From Candidatus Saccharibacteria bacterium QS_5_54_17 (GTDB taxonomy: Bacteria; Patescibacteriota; Saccharimonadia; QS-5-54-17), in assembly GCA_003022365.1 (NCBI GenBank), contig PXOU01000011.1:1-48501 (forward strand): 48,501 nucleotides of DNA. Direction: 5' to 3'. The notes under the pieces were generated by a model. It made no database searches and was not told the origin of the DNA. It worked only from the letters and a program-made list of their open reading frames with translations. The position numbers were made by a program, and so were the translations under genes. Positions 1 through 9,308 of the stretch are shown in pieces (position 1 is the stretch's first letter; every line of letters starts with the position of its first letter).

Positions 1-166
1 CCTTTCATGTCTTAAGTTTGTATAGCTAGAGACAAGTATACGGGTGTCGCCCTATATATTTAAACGACGTGTCGCATCGTTAGTGAGAATTATGCGACAC
101 ACGGGTAATTGAACCGGCTACCGGCAATCGATTACCATAAGCTAAAGCTACAAGGGAGGTACCGTT

Positions 167-430
167 ATGGCGAATGTCAAAATACAGGAGTTATCGATTA
201 CCGGGTGCGATAATTGCGCCGCTGTCCGGGGGGTGTTGGAGGAAGAAATCCAGCCCGAATTTCCGGAGGTGGAACTGGAATTTATCGATATGCTATCGGA
301 CGAAGGACAACAGATAGCCGGCGAACACGGCATCATGTCTTCCCCGGGCATCATCGTCAACGGCGAGCTGTTTGCCGTGGGCGGAATGGACAAGAATAAA
401 TTGATAGACAAAATCCGCCAATTGTCTTAA
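167..430 (+). CDS. thioredoxin/glutaredoxin-like small redox protein
   Basis: 87 aa; N-terminal CDNC (CxxC) after a beta strand, cis-Pro-like SSPGIIVNG; RBS gggaggt upstream of ATG. Confidence 0.75.
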   Translation: MANVKIQELSITGCDNCAAVRGVLEEEIQPEFPEVELEFIDMLSDEGQQIAGEHGIMSSPGIIVNGELFAVGGMDKNKLIDKIRQLS

Positions 431-508
431 GTCGCGGGCGGGCACCGGTTTTTCCCGAAGACCACCTTTCCCTGGTTTTAATGTGACAAAAACTTATTGG
501 ACCATCTT

Positions 509-615
509 TGTCATTCCGAACTTGTTTCGGAATCTAATTCTGCAACAGGGAAACGGATCCCGGATCACTTCGACCTTGCTCAGTGCGGGCGGGGTCCGGG
601 ATGACAACAGAAAGT
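509..615. repeat. dispersed composite palindromic repeats
   Basis: gtcattccgaacttgtttcggaatc; cccggatcacttcgaccttgctcagtgcgggcggggtccgggatgac. Confidence 0.85.
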
Positions 616-682
616 TTGTTATTACGAGGCTACTTTTTTGTCATTCCCGCCGCCGCGCTCCATCCTTTATAATCGCCCATGT

Positions 683-1972
683 ATGAATCCGGACTCACAC
701 CCCGACATCGACCAGCAACACCTCCGGGAGCGGGCACGGGAAGTTCTGCTGAATAACTACCACGCTACGGGCGACCGCTATATCACACCGGCCTGGCCGC
801 ACTACAAGAACCAATGGGTGTGGGACAGCTCCTTCCACGCCATCGCCTGCGGGGAACTCGGGATGGGCGAACTGGCCAAAAATGAAATCCGCACCTTGCT
901 GGAATTCCAGGACGGCCGGGGATGGATCCCGCACCGGATTTATCACGGCCAGTATAATCTGCTGGATCTGGAACGGCCCTTGTACCGGACTGGCGGCTGG
1001 CACCCGGAAACCAGCCAACTGGTCGGCCAGCCGGTTATCGCTCAGGCCGTGGAGGCCATCAACGAGCCGGCATTTACGGCCGAAGTCATCGAGCAGCTGG
1101 TCACATTTTACCGATATTTCCTGCGTTATCGGGACGCGGAGAATATCCTCTCCATCATTTCTCCCCGGGAATCGGGCCGGGACGCAGCGCCGGAGTTCGA
1201 CTTTTTCCGCCCCGTCATGCCTAAAACTTTCCGGGTCTTGGGCAAATTGCTGGATCCGCTGTACGTATTGCGGCTGGACTGGCGGCTGATGCGGGCCGGC
1301 TGGGACGAGGCGGAAATCTTCCGGCGGAATATCTTCCACGTCAAAGATGTGGCCGAGCACTGCATCTTCATCGACGGGTTGTACGCGCTCGGTAAGCTGC
1401 TGGAGCAGACCGACCGCACGGGGTTATTCCCGGATATCAAAGCGGTGACGCTGCGGTGTGAACGGGCGTTGCTGGAGCAAGCGTGGGATGAGGTTTCCCG
1501 GACGTTTTACCCGTTGCGGGTGGAGCATACCAAGGACGGCCAATGGCGGCTGGAGCCCATCCGGGAGCTGTCTTTAGGCGCCCTGTTTCCGCTGTTATTG
1601 CGCGATTTGCCGGCGGATATACTCGAGCAACTGGTGGCGGATGTGAGTGATCCGAAATCCTTCGGCACGCCGTATCCGGTGCCGTCAGTGCCGGCCTGCC
1701 ATCCGCGTTTCGACCCGTCGGGAAAGTTTCCCATCTGGCGCGGACCCACGTGGATCAACAGCAATTGGTTTCTCATCCGCGGACTTATGCGGCAGGGGCG
1801 AGTGGAGACGGCGCGGCACATTGCCCGTGCCAGTTTGGATATGGTGAGCAGGGAAGGGTTCCGCGAATTTTTCGACCCCTTCGACGGCAGCGGTATGCGG
1901 GTCGATGATTTCGGCTGGAGCACCCTGGTGACGACGTTCCCCGGTCTTGTCGATGACCCGTCCTCGGAATGA
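683..1972 (+). CDS. GH63/MGH1-like glycoside hydrolase (alpha/alpha toroid)
   Basis: WPHYKNQWVWDSSFHAIA, RGPTWINSNWFLIRGL, EFFDPFDGSG motifs; ATG at 683 (MNPDSHP) preferred over ORF start at 638, which lies in a dispersed repeat. Confidence 0.7.
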   Translation: MNPDSHPDIDQQHLRERAREVLLNNYHATGDRYITPAWPHYKNQWVWDSSFHAIACGELGMGELAKNEIRTLLEFQDGRGWIPHRIYHGQYNLLDLERPLYRTGGWHPETSQLVGQPVIAQAVEAINEPAFTAEVIEQLVTFYRYFLRYRDAENILSIISPRESGRDAAPEFDFFRPVMPKTFRVLGKLLDPLYVLRLDWRLMRAGWDEAEIFRRNIFHVKDVAEHCIFIDGLYALGKLLEQTDRTGLFPDIKAVTLRCERALLEQAWDEVSRTFYPLRVEHTKDGQWRLEPIRELSLGALFPLLLRDLPADILEQLVADVSDPKSFGTPYPVPSVPACHPRFDPSGKFPIWRGPTWINSNWFLIRGLMRQGRVETARHIARASLDMVSREGFREFFDPFDGSGMRVDDFGWSTLVTTFPGLVDDPSSE

Positions 1973-2214
1973 CGTAGGGGCACGGAAGGACAGAGAGGGT
2001 AACAAAAATTGTCATCCTGAACTTGTTTCAGGATCCTTTTGCAAGGAACGTCCTTGCAATATTAAAAATCGCTACCAAAAGCGCTACTTGGCGCAAAATT
2101 ACAAGGACGTTCCTTGCAATTGCGCTGTCTCTCACTTACTCCTTACTCCTTGCTTCCTCTTCCTGTCCTCCCGAACCCCGATCATTCCCTCAACTTGACC
2201 TATGTAGTATAGTG

Positions 2215-3036
2215 ATGGGTAATATGTCGGAGAAGTTGTCCAAATACGAGGATGAACTGTTCGGTGAAGATTTTGATCAACGGTTTCACGAACATTTCAA
2301 CGCCTTTCTGGGCTGGGCGCCGACGGTCGCTGAACGGTATAAGCGGGCGTGGGAAATCGCCGATCCCGATTATCAAAATGAAGCCGGCCTCTGGGTGCCG
2401 ACGCACCATATGGGGCACAACACCCTGTTGGCCAACTGGGGGAGCCCGGAGCAGCATTTAGCCCGTGTCTACTACCAACTCAGTGAGTTGAAGCACGCCG
2501 CCAAGGAAACCCCGGCAGGAGAAACGGTTATCGTGGGCGAGCCGCTGCCGGCTGATAGCATGGACACCATCCACCAGATGCCAGGGGAGCAATCCGGCAA
2601 CGAAAACTCCCCGGCGCCCCTCGACGTTTTGAGCGAGCCCATACATTTCCGCATCGGCCGCCTGACTTCCGATTGGGTGGATCATCAATACAGAAGCAGG
2701 CCTGAGGCGAAGGGTACGCGCCTCCGGAACATCGAGCCACCGTTCTTGTTAGCCGCGGCCCGCCTGGAATTGAGCCAGAGCCATCAACGGTATATGTATT
2801 ATGGCCAGTCGCGTCAGGTCGAGGATTCCTGGCGTGATATCGAGCAGACCCGCGTTGTCACCCTCGCTTCCACGCTTTCCAGCCAGCGGGGGAAATACCA
2901 GCAGCAACACTTCGCCGAAACTTCGCCCATCGTCATCGGCAACCAGGAGTGTGCTGAATTTCTCGAGCAACTGGAATATGCCTATGCCATCGATCCCGAG
3001 CAATCCATCAGCGAACAGTATCGGCAGATGCCGTAA
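2215..3036 (+). CDS. conserved hypothetical protein
   Basis: Long ORF; ATG at 2215 (MGNMSEKL) preferred because the upstream part of the 2023 ORF is repeat-derived. Confidence 0.55.
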   Translation: MGNMSEKLSKYEDELFGEDFDQRFHEHFNAFLGWAPTVAERYKRAWEIADPDYQNEAGLWVPTHHMGHNTLLANWGSPEQHLARVYYQLSELKHAAKETPAGETVIVGEPLPADSMDTIHQMPGEQSGNENSPAPLDVLSEPIHFRIGRLTSDWVDHQYRSRPEAKGTRLRNIEPPFLLAAARLELSQSHQRYMYYGQSRQVEDSWRDIEQTRVVTLASTLSSQRGKYQQQHFAETSPIVIGNQECAEFLEQLEYAYAIDPEQSISEQYRQMP

Positions 3037-3117
3037 TCAACAACTATTGCTATAAACTATTCTGGGGATGTAGCCAGATTCGGGGCTCGGCGGCCGGAAT
3101 GACAAAGAGGAGTGTCA

Positions 3118-3300
3118 TCCCGGACCCGTCATCCTGAATTTATTTCAGGATCTATTTCAGGACCGGATTCCGAAACTGATCCCGGATCGGGGTCCGGGAT
3201 GACGTCTTCGGAATGACAAAGCGGATTTGCATTTTCCGCTTACTTCCTCTCCCTGTCATCCTGAACTTGTTTCAGGATCTGTTCCAAAGCTGATTCCAAA
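3118..3300. repeat. cluster of dispersed palindromic repeats
   Basis: gtcatcctgaatttatttcaggatc, gatcccggatcggggtccgggatgac, gtcatcctgaacttgtttcaggatc. Confidence 0.85.
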
Positions 3301-3717
3301 ACTTGCTTCTTGCTCCCTGTTCCTTGCTCCCTGTCTACCGTCTACTGTCTACTCCTTTGGGGGACGGCCAAAGCACCTCAGGCGCGCTTGATAATCACGG
3401 TATTGCTAACAGGTATCATAAAAATAAAACAATGCGGTCCGGGAACGTGGAGAAAAGAGAAAAACGGTGGGGTTAGCGGCCTATGGCCAAGGAAAAAGGG
3501 AAATAAAAGCCGGCTGGGACAGTATGAGGTGTGCTCGGTGGTTAGGACTGGTTATTCTGCCAAGGTTTTAACAGATGTTACTCGGAGCGGGCGGACTGGT
3601 TGCTTCTGGGAGAATATTAAGAGGGCCGAAGGTGCCATCAATGCTACGGAGGGGAACAAAGATGACACCCCGGCCGTCGTGATGAAAGCTAATCTTCAGG
3701 AACCGTAATGACATCCG

Positions 3718-3962
3718 GCGGGTAAATAACTCGAAATGGCCTCAAGTGAGGGCGCTTCGAGCTACCCGCAAAGATGAAGCCAAAGCCGGCTTCGGCTTCA
3801 TCTTGCTGGTCGCCACCGCTATTGCTCTGCACTCCCTGCATGTTTCTCCTTTGGTTCAGCTGCTGCCGGAATAGCAGCTCGCTGGGTATGGGATACCCAC
3901 TGAGCTGCCATTCCGGAAAACTCCGGACCGCATTGTCAAGGTAGTCCGGCATTATTCCGGAC
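3718..3962. other. highly structured non-coding region (four consecutive hairpins)
   Basis: GCGGGTA..TACCCGC plus CTCGAA..TTCGAG; GATGAAGCC..GGCTTCATC; CCGGAAT-a-GCAGCTC-gct-GGGTAT-ggg-ATACCC-act-GAGCTGC-c-ATTCCGG; CCGGAC/GTCCGG/CCGGAC. Confidence 0.5.
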
Positions 3963-4110
3963 ATGGGCGCCTAAATTCCTTCTGAACCTACGCGCGTTAC
4001 CCATAATGTATACAATACGCTAAACTATATGTCAACACTTACAAACGCGGCTCATTTCTAGCTTTTTACGATTATGGCGAATATGGGCTTAAAACATGGC
4101 CATAAAAAAG

Positions 4111-4165
4111 CAAAAACCCCGGCGAACCGGGGATTTGCCGACTGGAAGTTACCTCCAGCCTTGTA
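4111..4165 (-). ncRNA. candidate small RNA with own promoter and intrinsic terminator
   Basis: Minus strand TTGAAA (4194-4199), 16-nt spacer, TATATT (4172-4177); hairpin CTGGAGGTAACTTCCAG; terminator CCCCGGTTCGCCGGGGTTTTTGCTTTTTT. Confidence 0.5.
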
Positions 4166-4239
4166 CTTTTAATATAGTACATATTACGGGTATTTCAAGG
4201 TTTTGCTACAATGGAAGTATAAGAAAAAAGGAATCGATC

Positions 4240-4461
4240 ATGTCTTCACAGCGTCAGAAAACTCAGTCAGGGAAATACCGCAATGAACGCGGCGACATCC
4301 TTGTGGGGTGGGTGGAAGAAGAGTACAACGTTGATTTCGGCGTGCGCTCGGACATGACGCTGAAGACGTATTTGAAAAGACAAGGGGTTCCATCGTTCGC
4401 TAAAGTTTTGGATGACGTAAACCAGACACAACAGAAACAACAAAAACCTAAAAAGAAGTAA
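4240..4461 (+). CDS. small basic protein upstream of HEPN-like gene
   Basis: ATG at 4240 after aaaaaagga; MSSQRQKTQSGKYRNERGDILVGWVEEEYNVDFG...; stop directly abuts next ATG. Confidence 0.55.
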   Translation: MSSQRQKTQSGKYRNERGDILVGWVEEEYNVDFGVRSDMTLKTYLKRQGVPSFAKVLDDVNQTQQKQQKPKKK

Positions 4462-4989
4462 ATGTCCGATACGGCAACGCTATTCCAAAATGCGGAAACT
4501 ACTGTCGAAGAAGTAGTAGTGATGCTCTCTCATGCCCAGCAAGTTACGCACTCGCAGCGAACCACTTACTACCGTTCAGCCCTTTTTCTCAGCGCCTCCA
4601 TTACTGAAGCTATTTTGTATGAACTAATTCGACGACATTTGGATAATAATCCCGAATTGTGCAACGTAAAAACCAGTACCAAATACAAGAAAATCCATAC
4701 GCTCCCCCGGGTAGTGAGGAGCGATAAACAATTAGTAGTTTGCGAAAAAGAAACACATCCCTTTAGGCTTGGTGGGCAAACAGGTTTTAAGGAGATGAAT
4801 GAATTCGCGTTAAAGGCCGAACTTATTACGCGTTCTATATTCAACAGACTGGAAAATGTACGGAAGCGGAGAAATGAGATACACCTTCATGCCTTAAGTA
4901 GCAGTAGACGTAGCTTCAGGAAATATGACATAGAAAAAACTGCTAATGTGACCCACTTACTAGTCAGGCGATTGCTTAACGATTTCTAG
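4462..4989 (+). CDS. HEPN-like protein (putative RNase motif)
   Basis: 175 aa; C-terminal RKRRNEIHLHAL fits the HEPN Rx4-6H motif with Asn after Arg; helical composition. Confidence 0.45.
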   Translation: MSDTATLFQNAETTVEEVVVMLSHAQQVTHSQRTTYYRSALFLSASITEAILYELIRRHLDNNPELCNVKTSTKYKKIHTLPRVVRSDKQLVVCEKETHPFRLGGQTGFKEMNEFALKAELITRSIFNRLENVRKRRNEIHLHALSSSRRSFRKYDIEKTANVTHLLVRRLLNDF

Positions 4990-5064
4990 CGGACGGATAT
5001 ACAGACGTTCTAAAAATCGAGAAAGATATTTGGGGTAGTAAAATCCGGCACCGGGGGCAAAAAT

Positions 5065-5139
5065 GAAAAACGCCCCTCTGAGGGAGGGACGTTCCCGGAT
5101 GTGATACCCCAACAGTTATGGAGATATAAACTGTTGGAC
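5065..5139 (-). ncRNA. candidate small RNA upstream of cas12a
   Basis: Minus strand TTGAAA (5169-5174), 17-nt spacer, TATTAT (5146-5151); hairpin CCAACAGTT..AACTGTTGG; terminator AACGTCCCTCCCTCAGAGGGGCGTTTTT. Confidence 0.5.
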
Positions 5140-5269
5140 ATTTTTATAATAGCAAATTACAAAAGTATTTTCAAGACTACGTGTCAATGCTAATTCATGT
5201 ATTAATCTGCCGGCATCGCCTCATCCGTCTCGGTTAGGATTTTGGTGATTTTTTAGCAAGGGTTAGCGT

Positions 5270-5385
5270 TTGGCCGTGGCCAACTCGGTGCTATTGCGGG
5301 CAGCCTCCCGCGCCCGGTCCCAAAAATCGGTCCGTCCGGCTTGGCGGCCATAGAGGCGGAAGGCGAATACCCTGTGGGGAGCGTT
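5270..5385 (-). pseudogene. possible 3' gene fragment
   Basis: Minus strand open frame PHRVFAFRLYGRQAGRTDFWDRAREAARNSTELATAKR-stop; GC-rich, protein-like, no start. Confidence 0.25.
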
Positions 5386-5448
5386 TTTTGCTTCATAATG
5401 CTATGGATGTTAGGTTAACTGCTAAGTATCTAATTGTGGAGTGTGAAA

Positions 5449-8400
5449 ATGTTTGATCAATTTACCAACATATATTCACTTGATAAAACACTGCGTTTCA
5501 AACTAAATCCGGTTGGAAACACGCCAGATCTACTCGAGCAGAACCAAGTACTGAAAAAAGACCAAACCATTGAAAACAGCTACCAGCAAGCCAAACCGTA
5601 CCTTGACGAATTGCATCGCAGACTTATCAATGAAGCGCTTACTCCGGAAAACTTGCGAAACTTCCCGTTCAATGAATATGCAGCAGCGTATGAGTATATA
5701 AAAGAAATCAATCGCAACCGTTACTCCGCAAATAACAAAAAAGAAACCGCTGCTTCCAATGAATGGGAGAGCAAGAAAAGCGACTTCAGGAAAGCTGTTG
5801 TGGACATGCTCAACCAGCAAGCGGATCATTGGAAACAAAAGTACCAAGACTTAGAATTCAACAAAGGCGAATTAGAAAGGAAAGGTACTAATTTCTTAAC
5901 TTCTCCCGCCATAAACAAAATCCTCAAAACCGAGTTCCCGCCAGAAAAAGAGCAAGAATTAGTTGATAAGGGGTTCCCTTCACTGCATGTAGACGAAGAA
6001 GAGAATTCTGGTGAAAAACGCTACATTTTTGAAAGCTTTGACAAATTTGCTACTTATTTATCGCGTTTTCAGCAAACCAGGCAAAATCTGTATACCAGTG
6101 AAGATAAGGCTACAGCTATAGCAACACGGGTTGTTGCTAATTTTACTACTTTCATGCAGAACATCCATGAATTTCGAGACAAGCACTCATCGATAGAAGA
6201 TGAGTTGAATTTAAGCCAGGATGAAAAACGTATATTTGAACCGGTATCTTATCGGCATTACGTGTTGCAAGCGGATATTGAGGAGTACAACGCGGTAATC
6301 GGCGACATCAACAAGCGCATGAAAGAATTGCGCGATCAAAAACATAAAAACCCTAACTACAAAAAAACTGACTACCCTCTCCTGAGTACACTCGACAAAC
6401 AAATACTCGGGCTTCAAGAAAAGGAGCACCAACTCATTGAGGACGATGAAGACGTTTGGCCGTGTGTTGAAGAACTTTTAAACATTTCGGAACAACATTT
6501 CCCGGCCCTTCAGAAGTCAGTCAACGCACTTTCGGAAACGTTTTTTGAACCAGAATTACCCAACATTTACCTCAAAGACAAGAACGTTAACACTATTTCT
6601 AACCGCTGGTTTGTGAATGGAGACGATTTCTTGATCAGATTGCCGCAAAAAAACAAGAAAAAAGATGAGAAAGACACTCCAAAAATTAAAACGTTCATCT
6701 CCCTTCAAGACGTACGAACGGCAATCGATGACATGGAAGGGGTGTTATTCAAGGATCGGTTTTATGAAGAAGGTGCAATTAGCCCCGACCAATCAACTTG
6801 GCAGCAATTCCTTGGCATTTTTCAACACGAACTCTCCAACGCCATGGAAGAGTACTATCAATCAGCACGGTCATTGCGTGAGGTAAAGGATGCTGATCCC
6901 GCGTTCGACAAAGAACACCATACACCTGTTATCAAAGAATTCGCGGACGCGTGTTTACGAGTTTACCGCCTACTTGACTACTTTGCGCTTACGCACAGAC
7001 AGTCAAGCCAAATTCCCGATGTGTTCAGTACGGAGTTTTATGAGGAGTTCGATGCTCATTTTTATGAAGTGAATGTGCCGCGATATTATAACGCCCTCCG
7101 GGATTACATTGCCCAGGTGTTTTACGGAGAAGACAAAATCAAGCTTAATTTCGGCAAAGGAAATCTTTTAGGAGGATGGTCGGAGAGTCGTCGCAACGGC
7201 GCTCAATACTGCGGGTATATATTACGACGGCCCCAAACCAACACATACTACCTTGCCATCACGGATAATCCCTGGATTTTGGACACCGAAAAACATTCCG
7301 AGATTAAAGACACCAGCAACGGTATGTATGAAAAAATGGAGTACTCACAGCTTAAGGCACAAACTATTTACGGCCCCAGCTACGAGGGCGAGTTCGGTGT
7401 TAGTTATGATACTGATAAACAAAATTCAACCAACCAGAAGATCATTGAACGTGTTAAACGTCTACTACAGAAAAATTTTGTTGAGCAATATCCAGAACTC
7501 CAGACCATAATAGACAGGGAATACTCTGACGCTGATGCGTTAGCAAGGGAGGTTTCGAACCAAAATCTCTACAGAATCAGTTTCGTCCCTGTTAGCGCGG
7601 AATATATTGAGCAGGGAAGATATGAAGCTAAAAGAGGTGGATATAATCACTTATATATTTTCGAGATCACCAATAAAGATTTGGCCAAGCCCCACTCCGG
7701 GGGCAATCCCAACCTACACACCAGTTACTTCCTCCATTTATTCAGTCAAGAAAACTTATCCAATCCAGTATTAAAACTAAGCGGCAATGCCGAAATATTT
7801 TTCCGTCCCGGAAACCACGATTTACCCACTAAAACCGACTCGCTTGGTAAGCAGGTCACTACGCATAAACGCTACAGCAAAGATACATTGCTGTTCCATC
7901 TACCCGTAAGTATCAATTTTAAAAAAGGAAGCATGAAACCTAAACAGTTTAACGACATAACGAATCAAAAAATCGCTGATCAACCAAAAGACAACCTAAA
8001 TATTATCGGCATAGACAGAGGTGAAAAACACCTTGTTTATTATTCGGTGGTTGATTGTCATGGTCGGATCCTGGATCAGGGCAGCCTGAATGAAATCAAC
8101 GGGATCGACTATCATCGGCTTTTGGACGAACGGGAGAAAGAAAGGATTAAAAACCGCCAGTCTTGGGAACCGATCGAAGACATCAAGAACCTCAAAAAAG
8201 GGTACATCTCACACGTCGTGCACGCCTTATCCCGGCTCGCCGTGGAGCATAATGCCATCATCGTGATGGAAGATTTGAACATGCGGTTCAAGCAGATTCG
8301 GGGCGGAATAGAGAAAGGTACCTATCAACGCTTGGAACGGCAACTTATAGATAAACTGAATTATTTGGTTTTTAAGGACCGTGACGCGCGTGAAACGGGT

Positions 8401-9282
8401 GGTATACTTCGGGGGTATCAACTAACGGCGCCCTTTGAATCTTTCGAAAAGATGGGCAAGCAAACCGGCACTATTTTTTATACCGAAGCCGGGTATACAT
8501 CGGTTACTGACCCGTTGACCGGTTTTAGAAAAAACATATACCTCAAAAACTCCGATACCGTAGAAAATTTGAAGCAAGCCATCAACACGTTCCACACCAT
8601 AGAGTGGGACGAACAACGGGAAAGCTATTACTTCCGATACGATGTCGCCGACTTCAGCAAAAGCAAAGACACTCCTTCCCGAATATGGGAGGTATATGCC
8701 AACGTGCCGCGCATCATTCGCAAGAAAGTGGATGAACGCTGGACAGCCGCACCTGTTAATCCCAATGATTTACTTGCTGAACTTCTTCAAACGTATGACT
8801 TTGAAAACCCCTATGGGGACGTTCTGGAGCAGATTAGAATCAAGGAAGAAGCCGGAGAACTCAAAGGTGAACGTGAGTTCGACGGGGAACAACGTAACTT
8901 TTATAAATCGCTTGTATATATCTTTAACCTGATTCTGCAACTCAGGAACTCCATGAGTCATAAATACCGGGTAGAAAATGACTCGGTAATTACTGAAGGC
9001 GAAGATCTAGATTTCATCGCGTCGCCGGTGCCGCCGTTCTTTACCACCGAAAGTTCTTACTCTACGGCCAATTTCGGCGGATTCGAGCAGCGTTTTATCG
9101 GTAACCCCCAAGCCAGGGAAAAGTTCATGGAAGAATTCAACGGCGATGCCAATGGTGCCTATAACATCGCCCGCAAAGGAGTCCTGCTTCTCGACAGAGT
9201 CCGGGAAAACCCATCTAACCCCGATATTTTCATAACCAACCAAGAGTGGGATCGGGCGGCAACTGAATGGGATACATCGTAA
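5449..9282 (+). CDS. cas12a: Cas12a (Cpf1) type V-A effector nuclease
   Basis: About 1277 aa; RuvC-I NIIGIDRGEKHLVYYSVVD, bridge/RuvC-II IIVMEDLNMRFK, Nuc-type LQLRNS, RuvC-III DANGAYNIARKG; ATG 5449 with GGAG upstream preferred over TTG 5434. Confidence 0.97.
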   Translation: MFDQFTNIYSLDKTLRFKLNPVGNTPDLLEQNQVLKKDQTIENSYQQAKPYLDELHRRLINEALTPENLRNFPFNEYAAAYEYIKEINRNRYSANNKKETAASNEWESKKSDFRKAVVDMLNQQADHWKQKYQDLEFNKGELERKGTNFLTSPAINKILKTEFPPEKEQELVDKGFPSLHVDEEENSGEKRYIFESFDKFATYLSRFQQTRQNLYTSEDKATAIATRVVANFTTFMQNIHEFRDKHSSIEDELNLSQDEKRIFEPVSYRHYVLQADIEEYNAVIGDINKRMKELRDQKHKNPNYKKTDYPLLSTLDKQILGLQEKEHQLIEDDEDVWPCVEELLNISEQHFPALQKSVNALSETFFEPELPNIYLKDKNVNTISNRWFVNGDDFLIRLPQKNKKKDEKDTPKIKTFISLQDVRTAIDDMEGVLFKDRFYEEGAISPDQSTWQQFLGIFQHELSNAMEEYYQSARSLREVKDADPAFDKEHHTPVIKEFADACLRVYRLLDYFALTHRQSSQIPDVFSTEFYEEFDAHFYEVNVPRYYNALRDYIAQVFYGEDKIKLNFGKGNLLGGWSESRRNGAQYCGYILRRPQTNTYYLAITDNPWILDTEKHSEIKDTSNGMYEKMEYSQLKAQTIYGPSYEGEFGVSYDTDKQNSTNQKIIERVKRLLQKNFVEQYPELQTIIDREYSDADALAREVSNQNLYRISFVPVSAEYIEQGRYEAKRGGYNHLYIFEITNKDLAKPHSGGNPNLHTSYFLHLFSQENLSNPVLKLSGNAEIFFRPGNHDLPTKTDSLGKQVTTHKRYSKDTLLFHLPVSINFKKGSMKPKQFNDITNQKIADQPKDNLNIIGIDRGEKHLVYYSVVDCHGRILDQGSLNEINGIDYHRLLDEREKERIKNRQSWEPIEDIKNLKKGYISHVVHALSRLAVEHNAIIVMEDLNMRFKQIRGGIEKGTYQRLERQLIDKLNYLVFKDRDARETGGILRGYQLTAPFESFEKMGKQTGTIFYTEAGYTSVTDPLTGFRKNIYLKNSDTVENLKQAINTFHTIEWDEQRESYYFRYDVADFSKSKDTPSRIWEVYANVPRIIRKKVDERWTAAPVNPNDLLAELLQTYDFENPYGDVLEQIRIKEEAGELKGEREFDGEQRNFYKSLVYIFNLILQLRNSMSHKYRVENDSVITEGEDLDFIASPVPPFFTTESSYSTANFGGFEQRFIGNPQAREKFMEEFNGDANGAYNIARKGVLLLDRVRENPSNPDIFITNQEWDRAATEWDTS

Positions 9283-9308
9283 ACCAAAAAATATGTATCA
9301 CGAGCACC

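Noticed and set aside
483-686. ORF with VIPNLFRNLILQQG
   Set aside because: Translation of dispersed palindromic repeats; the same peptides (HPELVSGS, LSALGGQGRSDPGS, YCLLSTVYC types) recur across the ORF track
3310-3708. ORF of 132 aa before the structured region
   Set aside because: Starts in repeat sequence and has no recognisable domain; region looks non-coding/structured
3400-3990. tmRNA, group II intron or retron ncRNA
   Set aside because: No tRNA-like end or tag ORF, no domain V-like sequence, and no reverse transcriptase in the window
5434-5448. TTG start giving MWSVK-Cas12a
   Set aside because: ATG at 5449 has a GGAG Shine-Dalgarno at suitable distance that lies inside the TTG extension
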